A model generated the notes under the pieces. That model saw only the letters and a list, made by a program, of their open reading frames with translations. It was not told the DNA's origin and did no database searches. Shown here in pieces: positions 56,460 to 64,000 of a stretch of DNA of 64,000 nucleotides; the stretch's first letter is position 1; every line of letters starts with the position of its first letter. The stretch spans positions 47,403-111,402 of the forward strand of contig DATKSL010000011.1 in the NCBI GenBank assembly GCA_035531675.1. The letters are read 5' to 3'. The DNA comes from JAJPIG01 sp035531675 (GTDB lineage: Bacteria; Desulfobacterota; Binatia; Binatales; Binataceae). The position numbers and the translations under genes were made by a program.

Positions 56460-56960
56460 TTACTTGTCGAGCGGATGTTTGAACTTGCGGTCGGGATGAC
56501 GAATCGTCAGCACCGGGCAACCGGCCTTCTGCACCACGCGCTCGGCCACGCTGCCCATCAGAACGTGGGCCAGGCCGGTGCGGCCGTGGGTGCCGAGCAC
56601 GATCAGATCGACGCCTTCACTCTGCGCGGTATTGATGATCTCGAGGAACGGCGAGCCGACGCGCAACAGGCTGCGCGCCTTGAGTCCGCCGTCGCGCAGC
56701 CGTCCGACGATCTTGTCGAGCTCGCGCTGCGCCAGCAGGCGTTGCTCCTCGGCGATGCGGCTGATGGCGCCGACGTCGACGCCCGCACCGAAGTCGGGGC
56801 TCATCATCACCGGCGCCAGCGGCTGGTCGACATGAACCAGGGTGATCTCGGCGCCGAAGCGCCGCGCCAGCTCCTCGGCGTAATCGAGCGCGCGCTCGGA
56901 ATCCTCCGAGAAATCCGTGGCGGCGAGTATCTTGGCAAAAGTCGGCACGATGCGAACCAT
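56460..56960 (-). CDS. Universal stress protein, UspA family
   Basis: A 166-residue single-domain USP. The start KILAATDFSEDSERALDYAEELA and the ATP-binding motif GTHGRTGLAHVLMGSVAERVV (G-x2-G-x9-G-S) are complete, so nucleotide binding is expected. Role: stress tolerance, mechanism generally unknown. It is divergent from the Hsp20 gene across a 108-base gap. The short basic C-terminal tail is not a family feature. Confidence 0.92.
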   Translation of the reverse strand: MVRIVPTFAKILAATDFSEDSERALDYAEELARRFGAEITLVHVDQPLAPVMMSPDFGAGVDVGAISRIAEEQRLLAQRELDKIVGRLRDGGLKARSLLRVGSPFLEIINTAQSEGVDLIVLGTHGRTGLAHVLMGSVAERVVQKAGCPVLTIRHPDRKFKHPLDK

Positions 56961-57068
56961 ACGCTAATCGCGCGCCGGGCGGCAAGTCCCGGCCGGCAAA
57001 CCGCCGCGGCGCACATCGGCATTTTACCCCCGCGGTACTCGACCACAGCGGTCTGCTCGCACTAATAT

Positions 57069-57437
57069 ATGACTGCGGTTGAGAACATGGCGGGCTGGCT
57101 CAAGGATTTCGAACGCGCATTCGATGAGTTCTTCGACGACGCCCTGCCGGGGCGCTGGCGGCGCGCTGGCGACTGGCAGGACGCGGTGGTGCGCGATTGC
57201 GGCCGCCACTACGAGGTCGAGCTGGCCACGATCGGAGTCGATCCCGAAGGGCTCAGCGTCGAGGTGGTGGGGTACGAAGTGATGGTGCGCGACCGCAACG
57301 GGCAGGCGATCGGCAGGTTTGCCTTTCCCGCCCCGATCGACGCCGACGCCGTGCGCGCGCACTGGTCCAATGGCGTGCTGCTGATCGCAGTGCCCAAACG
57401 CCAGAGCCGGCGCGTGCCGGTCGAAAGACCCCGTTAG
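57069..57437 (+). CDS. Hsp20/alpha-crystallin-family small heat-shock protein
   Basis: A 122-residue protein. The region VELATIGVDPEGLSVEVVG and the hallmark GVLLIAVPK (G-V-L near the end of the alpha-crystallin domain) identify an Hsp20 fold. The N-terminal 30 residues are acidic and amphipathic (LKDFERAFDEFFDD). Such proteins hold unfolding proteins for ATP-dependent systems. It precedes the Lon-like protease by 33 bases and is probably co-transcribed. An ATG at 57087 is an alternative start. Confidence 0.75.
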   Translation: MTAVENMAGWLKDFERAFDEFFDDALPGRWRRAGDWQDAVVRDCGRHYEVELATIGVDPEGLSVEVVGYEVMVRDRNGQAIGRFAFPAPIDADAVRAHWSNGVLLIAVPKRQSRRVPVERPR

Positions 57438-57470
57438 ATAGACTGGTTCTCGGCAACCGGGAGCGAATCC

Positions 57471-60011
57471 ATGCCCGAGTCATCGCACAAGAGCGAACCG
57501 CTGACCCCTGACTTGAAGCCCGCCGCGCCCGCCGCGCAACTGACGCCCGCCGAGCTGCGCGGCGCCCTGCCGGCCACGCCGGAGGAACTGCTGCGGATGG
57601 CGAGCGACGGGATGGCGGCGGACGGCAGCGAGCTGCTCGGCCAGGAACGGGCGCTCGACGCTATCCGTCTGGCGATCGGAATCAACGCGCCCGGCTACAA
57701 CGTCTTCGTCAGCGGCCTGCGCACGCGCCAGGAGCGCGAAACGATCCTCGCCCAGCTGCGCGAGCGGGCGGCCACGATGCCGACGCCGGGCGACTGGGTC
57801 TACGTCAACAACTTCCGTTCGCCCGAAGCGCCGGTGGCGGTCTATCTGAAGGCCGGCGAGGGCGCCAAGCTCCGCGAACAGATGCAGGAGCTGGTCAACT
57901 TCGTCATCGAGCAGCTGCCCAAGGCCTTCCGCCGCGAGGACTTCGACCAGGAACGCACGGCGCTGCGCGACAAGTACAACAAGCGCGCCCAGGAGCTCTT
58001 CCAGGGGCTTGAAACTCGCGCCCGCGAGCGCGGCTTCGCGATCCAGAGCGCTCCCACCGGCCAGGTGATCTTCATCCCGCTGATCGGCGGCAAGATGCCG
58101 GAGTCGCCCGAAGCCCTGGCCCGCGAGCTCGAGGCGCTGCCCGAAGCCGAGCGCGAGCGCCTGAGCAAGGTGCAGACCGAACTGCAGGACGAGCTCGCCA
58201 AGCTGCTGATGCGCCAGCAGGAGATGATGCGCGAGCTGGTCGACGACATCCGCGCCATCGAGCGCGCGTTTGCCGCCCGCATGATCACGCCGGCGGTGGC
58301 GGCGCTCAAGCAGCAGCTCGATAATCCCGCCGTCCGCTCCTACCTCGACGAGGTGCTGGAGCACATGCTGAGTCATCTCGATCGCTTTCGCGCCCAGCCC
58401 GAGGGCCGGCCCGGCGAGATCGCTCCGCCGCGCCCGCCCGGACCGCCCGATGCCGACGGCCGCTTCTTCGAGTACCAGGTCAACGTGCTGGTCGATAACT
58501 CGGGCACCAGCGGCGCGCCGGTGATCTGCGAGGATGCCCCCAGCTATCGCAACCTGTTCGGCACCATCGAGCGCTGGATGGATCCGTTCGGCCGCGCCGG
58601 CACCAACTTCACCCGCATCATCCCGGGCTCGTTCCTGAAGTCGCACGGCGGTTTCCTGGTGTTCGATCTCGAAGACGCGGTGATCGAGCCGGGCGTATGG
58701 AAGACTCTCAAGCGTTCGCTCAAGACCGGGCGCATGACGCTCGAGACACTGGAGCCGTTTCCGTTCTTTGCGATGAGCGGGCTCAAGCCCGAACCGATCG
58801 AGATCGCCAACAAGGTCATCGTGATGGGCGGCGGCTACCTCTACAACATGCTCTATTTCTACGACCAGGATTTCGCCGAGCTGTTCAAGGTCAAGGCCGA
58901 GATTCGCCCGGTGGTGAATGCCGACAAGCAGGCCGCGGCGCGCTACGTGGCGCGGGTCGCGGCGCTGGCGCAGCGCGAGGGGTTGCCGCCCTTCGACGGC
59001 GGCGCGCTGGCGCGAATCGTCGAGTTCGGGATGCGCAAGGCGGGCGATCGCAGCCGCGTGCTGAGCATGATGGAGCCGATCGACGACCTCGCCCGCGAAG
59101 CCGCCTACTTTGCGCGCAGCGGCCAGGGCCAGACCGTCACCGCCGCTGAAGTCGAACGGGCGCTCAACGAGCGTATCCTGCGGCTCAACTTTATCGAGGA
59201 GGAGATCCGCCGGCTGATCGCCGACGGTACCCTGATCGTCGAGCTCAGCGGCGCGCGGGTCGGCCAGATCAACGGGCTCGCCGTGCTCGACGTCGGCGGC
59301 TACGCCTTCGGCCGTCCTTCACGCGTCACCGCGACCGTCGCGCTCGGCCAGGCGGGCGTAATCAATATCGAGCGCGAGGCCCATCTATCGGGCTCGACCC
59401 ACGACAAGGGCGTGATGATCCTGAGCGGCTTCATGCGCGACCGCTTCGGACGAAACAGTCCGGCTTCGATGACCGCCAGCATCGCCTTCGAGCAATCCTA
59501 CTCGGGAATCGACGGCGACAGCGCCAGCTCGACCGAACTCTACGCGCTGCTGTCGGCCCTAAGCGGCGTGCCGATCCGCCAGGAGCTGGCCGTCACCGGC
59601 TCGGTCGATCAGCACGGCCGGGTCCAGGCGATCGGCGGCGTCAACGAGAAAATCGAAGGCTTCTACCGGGTCTGCAAGGCGACCGGTCTGAGCGGCACGC
59701 AAGGGGTGCTCATCCCGCGCCCCAATATCGCCAACCTGATGCTCGATGGCGAAACCGTCGCGGCGGTGCAGCGCGGCGAGTTTCATATCTACCCGATCGA
59801 TAGCATCGACCAGGGCATCGAGCTGCTGACCGGCGTCAGCGCCGGCGCGATCGGCGAGCCCGGGACGATCAATCATCTGGTCGCCGAGCGCTTTCGTACG
59901 ATGGCCGAGACGTTGCGCGAGCGTTCGATGCCCGAGACCCGCGTGGTGCACGAGACCGCGGAGCCCGCCGCGCCCCCCAAACCTCCATCGCCACCCGAGC
60001 CGCCGCGCTGA
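57471..60011 (+). CDS. YcbZ-type Lon-like protease with degenerate P-loop
   Basis: An 846-residue protein of the AAA_32/Lon_C type (E. coli YcbZ/LonH relatives). The C-terminal protease domain has an intact Ser684-Lys727 dyad (GIDGDSASS and VNEKIEGF) with the 43-residue spacing seen in Lon. The N-terminal ATPase region is unusual: where a Walker A G-x4-GK-T is expected the sequence reads VFVSGLRTRQERET (78-91). Walker B-like FLVFDLEDAV is present. A long coiled coil covers about 120-275. ATP use is therefore doubtful. The C-terminus has a Pro-rich tail. Confidence 0.85.
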   Translation: MPESSHKSEPLTPDLKPAAPAAQLTPAELRGALPATPEELLRMASDGMAADGSELLGQERALDAIRLAIGINAPGYNVFVSGLRTRQERETILAQLRERAATMPTPGDWVYVNNFRSPEAPVAVYLKAGEGAKLREQMQELVNFVIEQLPKAFRREDFDQERTALRDKYNKRAQELFQGLETRARERGFAIQSAPTGQVIFIPLIGGKMPESPEALARELEALPEAERERLSKVQTELQDELAKLLMRQQEMMRELVDDIRAIERAFAARMITPAVAALKQQLDNPAVRSYLDEVLEHMLSHLDRFRAQPEGRPGEIAPPRPPGPPDADGRFFEYQVNVLVDNSGTSGAPVICEDAPSYRNLFGTIERWMDPFGRAGTNFTRIIPGSFLKSHGGFLVFDLEDAVIEPGVWKTLKRSLKTGRMTLETLEPFPFFAMSGLKPEPIEIANKVIVMGGGYLYNMLYFYDQDFAELFKVKAEIRPVVNADKQAAARYVARVAALAQREGLPPFDGGALARIVEFGMRKAGDRSRVLSMMEPIDDLAREAAYFARSGQGQTVTAAEVERALNERILRLNFIEEEIRRLIADGTLIVELSGARVGQINGLAVLDVGGYAFGRPSRVTATVALGQAGVINIEREAHLSGSTHDKGVMILSGFMRDRFGRNSPASMTASIAFEQSYSGIDGDSASSTELYALLSALSGVPIRQELAVTGSVDQHGRVQAIGGVNEKIEGFYRVCKATGLSGTQGVLIPRPNIANLMLDGETVAAVQRGEFHIYPIDSIDQGIELLTGVSAGAIGEPGTINHLVAERFRTMAETLRERSMPETRVVHETAEPAAPPKPPSPPEPPR

Positions 60012-60123
60012 ACGCCGATGCGGCCGCTCGCCGGGCGCTTGACTCGCGCCGCTTAATTTAACATGAGAAACTTCACCCCGGCCGGCTACGAGACCGTTGC
60101 CGGCGACAAAAAGGGTCCACCCG

Positions 60124-61527
60124 ATGTCTGTTGATCTGCGTCTTGAGCCGGGCGAAGCGCCGCTGCTCACCGATTTTTATGAACTCACGATGGCGGCGAG
60201 CTACTTCGCGACCGGCTACAACGACACCGCCTGCTTCAGCCTGACCACGCGCCGGTTGCCGCCGCGGCGCGGCTTTCTGCTGGCCGCCGGTCTCGAGCGG
60301 CTGCTGGAGGTGCTCGAGGAGTTCCATTTCGAGCCGCACATTATCGATTACCTCGATTCGCTCAAGATCTTCGCCGCCGACTTCCTTGAGTTCCTGGCCC
60401 GGCTGCGCTTCACCGGCCAGGTGCGGGCGCTGCGCGAGGGCAGCATCTTCTTTGCCGAGGAGCCGCTCATCGAGGTCCGCGCGCCGCTGATCGAGGCGCA
60501 GATTATCGAGACGCTGGCGCTCAATCAGATCGGGATGGCGTCGCTGATCGCCAGCAAGGCGGCGCGCAGCTTCGCGGTCGCCGGCGGCCGCCGGCTGGTC
60601 GATTTCGGGCTGCGCCGCAGCCAGGGCGCCGACGCCGGCCTGATCGCCGCGCGCTCCAGCTACCTGGCCGGCTTCCACGGCACCTCCAACGTGCTGGCCG
60701 GGATGCGCTACGGAATTCCGGTCTACGGCACGATGGCTCACAGCTACGTGATGGTGCACGATCGCGAGCGCGAGGCCTTCGAGAGCTTCGTCAAGATTTT
60801 CCCCAAGCTCAGCACGCTGCTGGTCGACACCTACGATACGGTGCGCGGGGTCGAGAACGCCGCCCGCGTCGCCCGCGAGCTGGCCGAGGCCGGGATCGTG
60901 CTGATGGGTATTCGGCTCGATAGCGGCAATCTGCTCGATCTGAGCCGCAAGGCGCGGCGCATCCTCGATCAACACGGGCTCAAGAACGTCTCGATCTTCG
61001 CCAGCGGCAATATCGACGAGTACCGGATCAGTGAGCTGGTCAGCGCGGGCGCGCCGATCGACGCCTTCGGGGTCGGCACCGCGATGGTCGTGAGCCAGGA
61101 CGCGCCGTCGCTCGACGTCGCTTACAAGCTGACCGAGTACGCCGGCAAGCCGCGCCTCAAGACCTCGGAGAACAAGGTCAGCCTGCCGGGCCGCAAGCAG
61201 GTCTTTCGCGCCTACAATCGCACCGGCGGCTTTTACGCCGATCTGATCGGCCTCGAGGAGGAGCAGGCCGCCACCGCCGGCGGCGAAATCCGCCCCGCGC
61301 CGGCCGAGGTCAAAGCGCTGCTCGAGCCGGTGTTCGCCGACGGCCGCCGCCTCGACCCGCGCCCGGCGCTGGGCGACGCGCGCGAGCGCTTCATGCGCGA
61401 GTTCGCGGTACTCGACGCCCGCTACCGGCAGATCGATCAGCCCGACCCCTACCCGGTGCGCCACAGCGCCGCACTCAACGCCCTGCTGATAAGCGAGCGG
61501 CTGCGCGCCGAAACCCGCCAGGATTGA
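60124..61527 (+). CDS. pncB: Nicotinate phosphoribosyltransferase
   Basis: A 467-residue enzyme of the Preiss-Handler NAD pathway, joining nicotinate with PRPP in an ATP-assisted reaction. The start LLTDFYELTMAASYF, the GFHGTSNVLAGMRYGIPVYG segment with the phospho-accepting His, MGIRLDSGNL, and the GVGTAMV loop are visible. An AAGGG site lies 10 bases before the ATG at 60124, which favours this start over 60097. It stands alone, bounded downstream by an inverted pair of repeats. Confidence 0.93.
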   Translation: MSVDLRLEPGEAPLLTDFYELTMAASYFATGYNDTACFSLTTRRLPPRRGFLLAAGLERLLEVLEEFHFEPHIIDYLDSLKIFAADFLEFLARLRFTGQVRALREGSIFFAEEPLIEVRAPLIEAQIIETLALNQIGMASLIASKAARSFAVAGGRRLVDFGLRRSQGADAGLIAARSSYLAGFHGTSNVLAGMRYGIPVYGTMAHSYVMVHDREREAFESFVKIFPKLSTLLVDTYDTVRGVENAARVARELAEAGIVLMGIRLDSGNLLDLSRKARRILDQHGLKNVSIFASGNIDEYRISELVSAGAPIDAFGVGTAMVVSQDAPSLDVAYKLTEYAGKPRLKTSENKVSLPGRKQVFRAYNRTGGFYADLIGLEEEQAATAGGEIRPAPAEVKALLEPVFADGRRLDPRPALGDARERFMREFAVLDARYRQIDQPDPYPVRHSAALNALLISERLRAETRQD

Positions 61528-61581
61528 TTCGAGCCCCGGTCAGTCTCGCAAAAAGATTTGGCCTGACGCTTCGGACGGATC

Positions 61582-61664
61582 GGGATTCTTCGCGGCGCTC
61601 AGAATGACAGCAGCAGCCGTGGTGGTTGTCATTCTGAGCGCAGGCTGCCGGAGCGAAGAATCCC
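61582..61664. repeat. Inverted pair of GTCATTCTGAGCG-type repeats
   Basis: The copy at 61582-61609 is in reverse orientation (complement TGTCATTCTGAGCGC...GAATCCC). The copy at 61627-61664 is in direct orientation with a 10-base insertion (GCTGCCGGAG). Together they could fold into a long hairpin in the 181-base gap between the convergent pncB and acyl-CoA dehydrogenase genes, and could act as a bidirectional terminator. The same core occurs at 24302. Confidence 0.85.
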
Positions 61665-61708
61665 GTCCAACTCGATGACCGGATGAACTTTAGCGGCCGG
61701 ATGTAACG

Positions 61709-62872
61709 TCAGTACGAGCGCGGCAGCTTCAACACGTGCTCGCTCAGCGTGTTGAGCACCATCTCCTGCGAGACCGGCGCGATCTTGAGCATCCGCGACT
61801 CGCGGAAGAAACGCTCGACGTCATACTCCTGCATGTAGCCGTAGCCGCCCAGCGTCTGCACCGCCCGGTCGCAGGTCTCGAAAGCGGCCTCGGCGGCGAG
61901 CAGCTTGGCCATGCTGGCCTCGGCGCCGCACGGCTGGCGGCGGTCGAACAGCCAGGCCGCCTTGAGCATCATCAGCTCGGCGACTTCCAGGCGCGCATGG
62001 GCGTCGGCCAGCGGATGCGCGATCGCCTGGTTCTGCCCGATCGGCCGCCCGAAGACGATACGCTCGCCGGCGTAGCGCACCGCCTTGTCGAGCGCGGCAC
62101 GGCCGATACCGATGCCTTCGGCGGCGGTCAGGATGCGCTCGGGATTGAGGCCGTCGAGCAGGATTCTGAAGCCGCGCCCCTCCTCGCCGACCAGGTCGGT
62201 AGCCGGGACTTTGAGGTTGTCGATGAACAACAGGTTGGTATCGACCGCGTGGCGGCCGAGCTTGTGCAGCTCGCGCACTTCGACCGTGGCGCGATCGAGC
62301 TCGGCGAAGAACACCGTCATGCCGTCGGTCTTGCGGGCCGCCTGCTCGATGGGCGTGGTGCGCGTCAGCAGCAGCATCCGCTGCGACTCCTGCGCCTTGG
62401 TGGTGAAGACCTTGCGGCCGCTGACGATGTAATGGTCGCCGTCGCGGCGGGCGAAGGTCTTGATATGCGTGATGTCGTTGCCGGCGTCGGGTTCGGTGAC
62501 CGCGAACGAGACGTGAATTTCGCCGCGCGCGACCAGCGGCAGAAAGCGGCGTTTCAAATCTTCGCTGCCGTGCACCACCACCGGCATCAGCCCGAAGATC
62601 GAAAGATGGACCGCGCTGGCCGCATTCATCGCACCCGCGTACGCCGCCTCGCGCATCACCAGCGCGGCCTCGACGATCCCCAGCCCGCTGCCGCCGTAAG
62701 CTTCGGGAATCGCGACGCCCAGGTAGCCGGCGTCGGCGAAGGCGCGATAGAACTCGTGCGGAAACTCGTGGCGCGAATCCTTGTCGCGCCAGTACGGGTC
62801 GGGAAAGCGCTGGCATAACGCGCGCACCCCGGCGACGATCTCCTGCTGGGCCTGGGTCAGATCAAAATCCAT
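61709..62872 (-). CDS. Acyl-CoA dehydrogenase family protein
   Basis: A 387-residue flavoprotein that inserts a 2,3-double bond into an acyl-CoA. The N-terminal helical domain, the FAD-region SFAVTEPDAGNDITHIKT, GRKVFTTKAQ and LGGYGYMQEYDVERFFRESR are as expected. The classical catalytic Glu in the YEGT segment is absent: the segment reads IAPVSQEM. This variant is known in related dehydrogenases and the base may sit elsewhere. Start ATG at 62872 is preferred over the frame opening at 63034, because the family begins MDFDLTQAQ. Confidence 0.92.
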   Translation of the reverse strand: MDFDLTQAQQEIVAGVRALCQRFPDPYWRDKDSRHEFPHEFYRAFADAGYLGVAIPEAYGGSGLGIVEAALVMREAAYAGAMNAASAVHLSIFGLMPVVVHGSEDLKRRFLPLVARGEIHVSFAVTEPDAGNDITHIKTFARRDGDHYIVSGRKVFTTKAQESQRMLLLTRTTPIEQAARKTDGMTVFFAELDRATVEVRELHKLGRHAVDTNLLFIDNLKVPATDLVGEEGRGFRILLDGLNPERILTAAEGIGIGRAALDKAVRYAGERIVFGRPIGQNQAIAHPLADAHARLEVAELMMLKAAWLFDRRQPCGAEASMAKLLAAEAAFETCDRAVQTLGGYGYMQEYDVERFFRESRMLKIAPVSQEMVLNTLSEHVLKLPRSY

Positions 62873-63082
62873 AGCTGGAATCTTGCGACTGGACGGCGCC
62901 GCTTTCAATCGCCGCGCGGTGCCGGGTAAGGGTGCGGGATCGTTGGACAAAATCGAGACGCACGGTTGGTTCGGAGCAAAACCGGGCGGCAGCGTGCAAT
63001 CACCGGTCGTCTGTTGTATAAAAAGTCCGCTCAAATCTAAACAAGAGAATTGCTGTATTAATCAGCCTCTACGAGGTAAATA

Positions 63083-63685
63083 ATGTTCGCGACCAAAAAC
63101 ATCCTGATGACTGAAAAGTCCAGCCTGTGGATCGTGCGCGCCGCCGCGTTCCTGGTGGCGCTGATAATCCTCGTGCCGTCGGCGTTTGCACAAAAGAGCA
63201 ACCTCGTTTTCAAGGGTGAGCTGTTGAACAGCTTCAACGCCCAGTCGTGCACCAGCACGGACTACGCAGATCAGTGTTATCAGAACGGACCGGCGCAAGT
63301 TTCGAGCTCTTGCAGTTGCGGGATCTACGACGTCGATCCCGACAAAAAAAGGGAAAAGGCCAGCGGCCCGCTGATCGGTAAGGCGAGCGTCGCCGAGATT
63401 GACTTCACCTTCATGGGCGGAAACGAATTTCTCGGTTCGGGACCTGGCCGCTGCCAACCGTTCTTCGCCTCGGCGATGATCACGGGCAGCAAGGACACCG
63501 AGCAAATCGATATGGCCGGTACGCTGTGCGCCTCGAACGATCCGAAAAAGCCGAAAATGCCGTTGAGCGGCGGATACGGAATCACCTCTTCGACGCATGG
63601 ACACCAGGGCTACGGCACGCTGAGCGGTTCGATCAACGCGAACACCGGTGCGATTATGGTGAACTTCAAGGGCCCCGCGAGCTGA
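63083..63685 (+). CDS. Cysteine-containing exported protein of unknown function
   Basis: A 200-residue protein with a signal peptide (SLWIVRAAAFLVALIILVPSAFA). The mature chain holds eight cysteines or so (CTSTDYADQCYQNG, SCSCG, GRCQPFF, TLCASN) in a beta-rich, Gly/Ser-rich context, suggestive of a disulfide-bonded extracytoplasmic fold. I do not recognise the family. A GAGG site lies 8 bases before the ATG. The local DNA is less GC-rich than its neighbours, so recent acquisition is possible. Confidence 0.65.
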   Translation: MFATKNILMTEKSSLWIVRAAAFLVALIILVPSAFAQKSNLVFKGELLNSFNAQSCTSTDYADQCYQNGPAQVSSSCSCGIYDVDPDKKREKASGPLIGKASVAEIDFTFMGGNEFLGSGPGRCQPFFASAMITGSKDTEQIDMAGTLCASNDPKKPKMPLSGGYGITSSTHGHQGYGTLSGSINANTGAIMVNFKGPAS

Positions 63686-63888
63686 GCTGAGCGGAGCGCC
63701 GACTTTCATCTCAGCTCGCAGCTCTAGTGGCTGCGAGTTTCCACACCGGACCTACATAGATTTTAACGATCAGGTGTAGCGGCGAAGCTGCGTGCGATGC
63801 GTTTGGCGGTCGCGGCGCTTAAATTCGCTCCCCATCAATGCTAAGCAATGGCACACATAAACTGTTCGAAGCGCTCGGAGGCATCTGA

Positions 63889-64000
63889 ATGGTCAGGCAA
63901 ATGCGGCGTTGGTCCCTAATAATCTGGCTCGTCACCGTGTCCTGTTGGCTGTGCCTGGCGGCGCCGTGCGGAGCCGCGGAAGATTCCATCCCGCCCGGCA
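63889..64000 (+). CDS. N-terminus of an exported protein, cut by the window edge
   Basis: ATG at 63889 opens a frame that runs off the right edge after 37 codons. It begins MVRQMRRWSLIIWLVTVSCW, a signal peptide with a basic start and hydrophobic core, and continues with a probable signal-peptidase site (AAPCGAAED). A GGAGG site lies 7 bases upstream. Cysteines within the leader allow a lipoprotein reading, but the lipobox is not convincing. Function unknown. Confidence 0.6.
   Translation, partial: MVRQMRRWSLIIWLVTVSCWLCLAAPCGAAEDSIPPG

Overview
The window is gene-dense, high-GC chromosomal DNA from a Gram-negative bacterium. Evidence for a two-membrane cell is an LptB-type LPS-export ATPase, a BamA/TamA-type beta-barrel protein, a MlaC-like periplasmic lipid carrier and a hopanoid-modification cluster. 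Acyl-CoA metabolism is prominent (two CaiB/BaiF CoA-transferases, an acyl-CoA dehydrogenase, a crotonase), together with a LLM flavin monooxygenase, a nitronate monooxygenase, GatCAB and a K+-independent proton-pumping pyrophosphatase. This mix fits deltaproteobacteria-like lineages such as Desulfobacterota or Binatota, but the assignment is inferred from gene content only. I saw no rRNA, tRNA, CRISPR array, transposase, integrase or phage gene.

Layout. 1-6.3 kb: OsmC, MlaC-like carrier, NicX-like dioxygenase, ABM monooxygenase, a Tat-exported YqgE/AlgH protein and the Kup potassium transporter. 6.4-14.9 kb: a minus-strand proteostasis block transcribed tig > clpP > clpX > lon > HU > ftsH. 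15-17.4 kb: hppA with a clear terminator, followed by a 315-bp non-coding stretch with two strong hairpins. 17.7-28.3 kb (plus): membrane protein, crotonase, nitronate monooxygenase, Mrp, ferredoxin, inositol-phosphate synthase, CoaBC, family-4 uracil-DNA glycosylase, NfeD protease, stomatin, histidine phosphatase. 28.3-38 kb: RecO and MoxR (minus), Frc-like CoA-transferase, TldD and TldE (plus), a ThDP enzyme (minus) and a beta-barrel protein (plus). 38-41.3 kb: gatC-gatA-gatB. 41.4-48.3 kb: YraN, SerS, LptB, a deoxyribosyltransferase-like protein, LLM oxidoreductase, alpha/beta hydrolase, a small exported protein and a second CoA-transferase. 48.3-56.4 kb (minus): EamA transporter, HpnI, HpnJ, an LPG-synthase-type membrane protein, an ArnT-like glycosyltransferase and gamma-glutamyltransferase. 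56.5-64 kb: universal stress protein, Hsp20, a YcbZ-type Lon-like protease with a degenerate P-loop, nicotinate phosphoribosyltransferase, acyl-CoA dehydrogenase and two exported proteins, the last cut by the window edge.

The genes form several functional groups: protein quality control (Tig, ClpXP, Lon, FtsH, YcbZ-type protease, Hsp20, UspA), envelope lipids (HpnI/HpnJ, glycosyltransferase, MlaC, LptB), cofactor synthesis (CoaBC, PncB, Mrp with ferredoxin) and DNA maintenance (UDG4, RecO, HU, YraN). The most unusual structure is a set of three consecutive long palindromes inside the coding sequence of the uracil-DNA glycosylase linker. Also notable are the Lon-like protease lacking a canonical Walker A motif, a kup promoter that predicts a leaderless transcript, and an Frc-like transferase and an acyl-CoA-lyase-like ThDP enzyme flanking a TldD/TldE pair.
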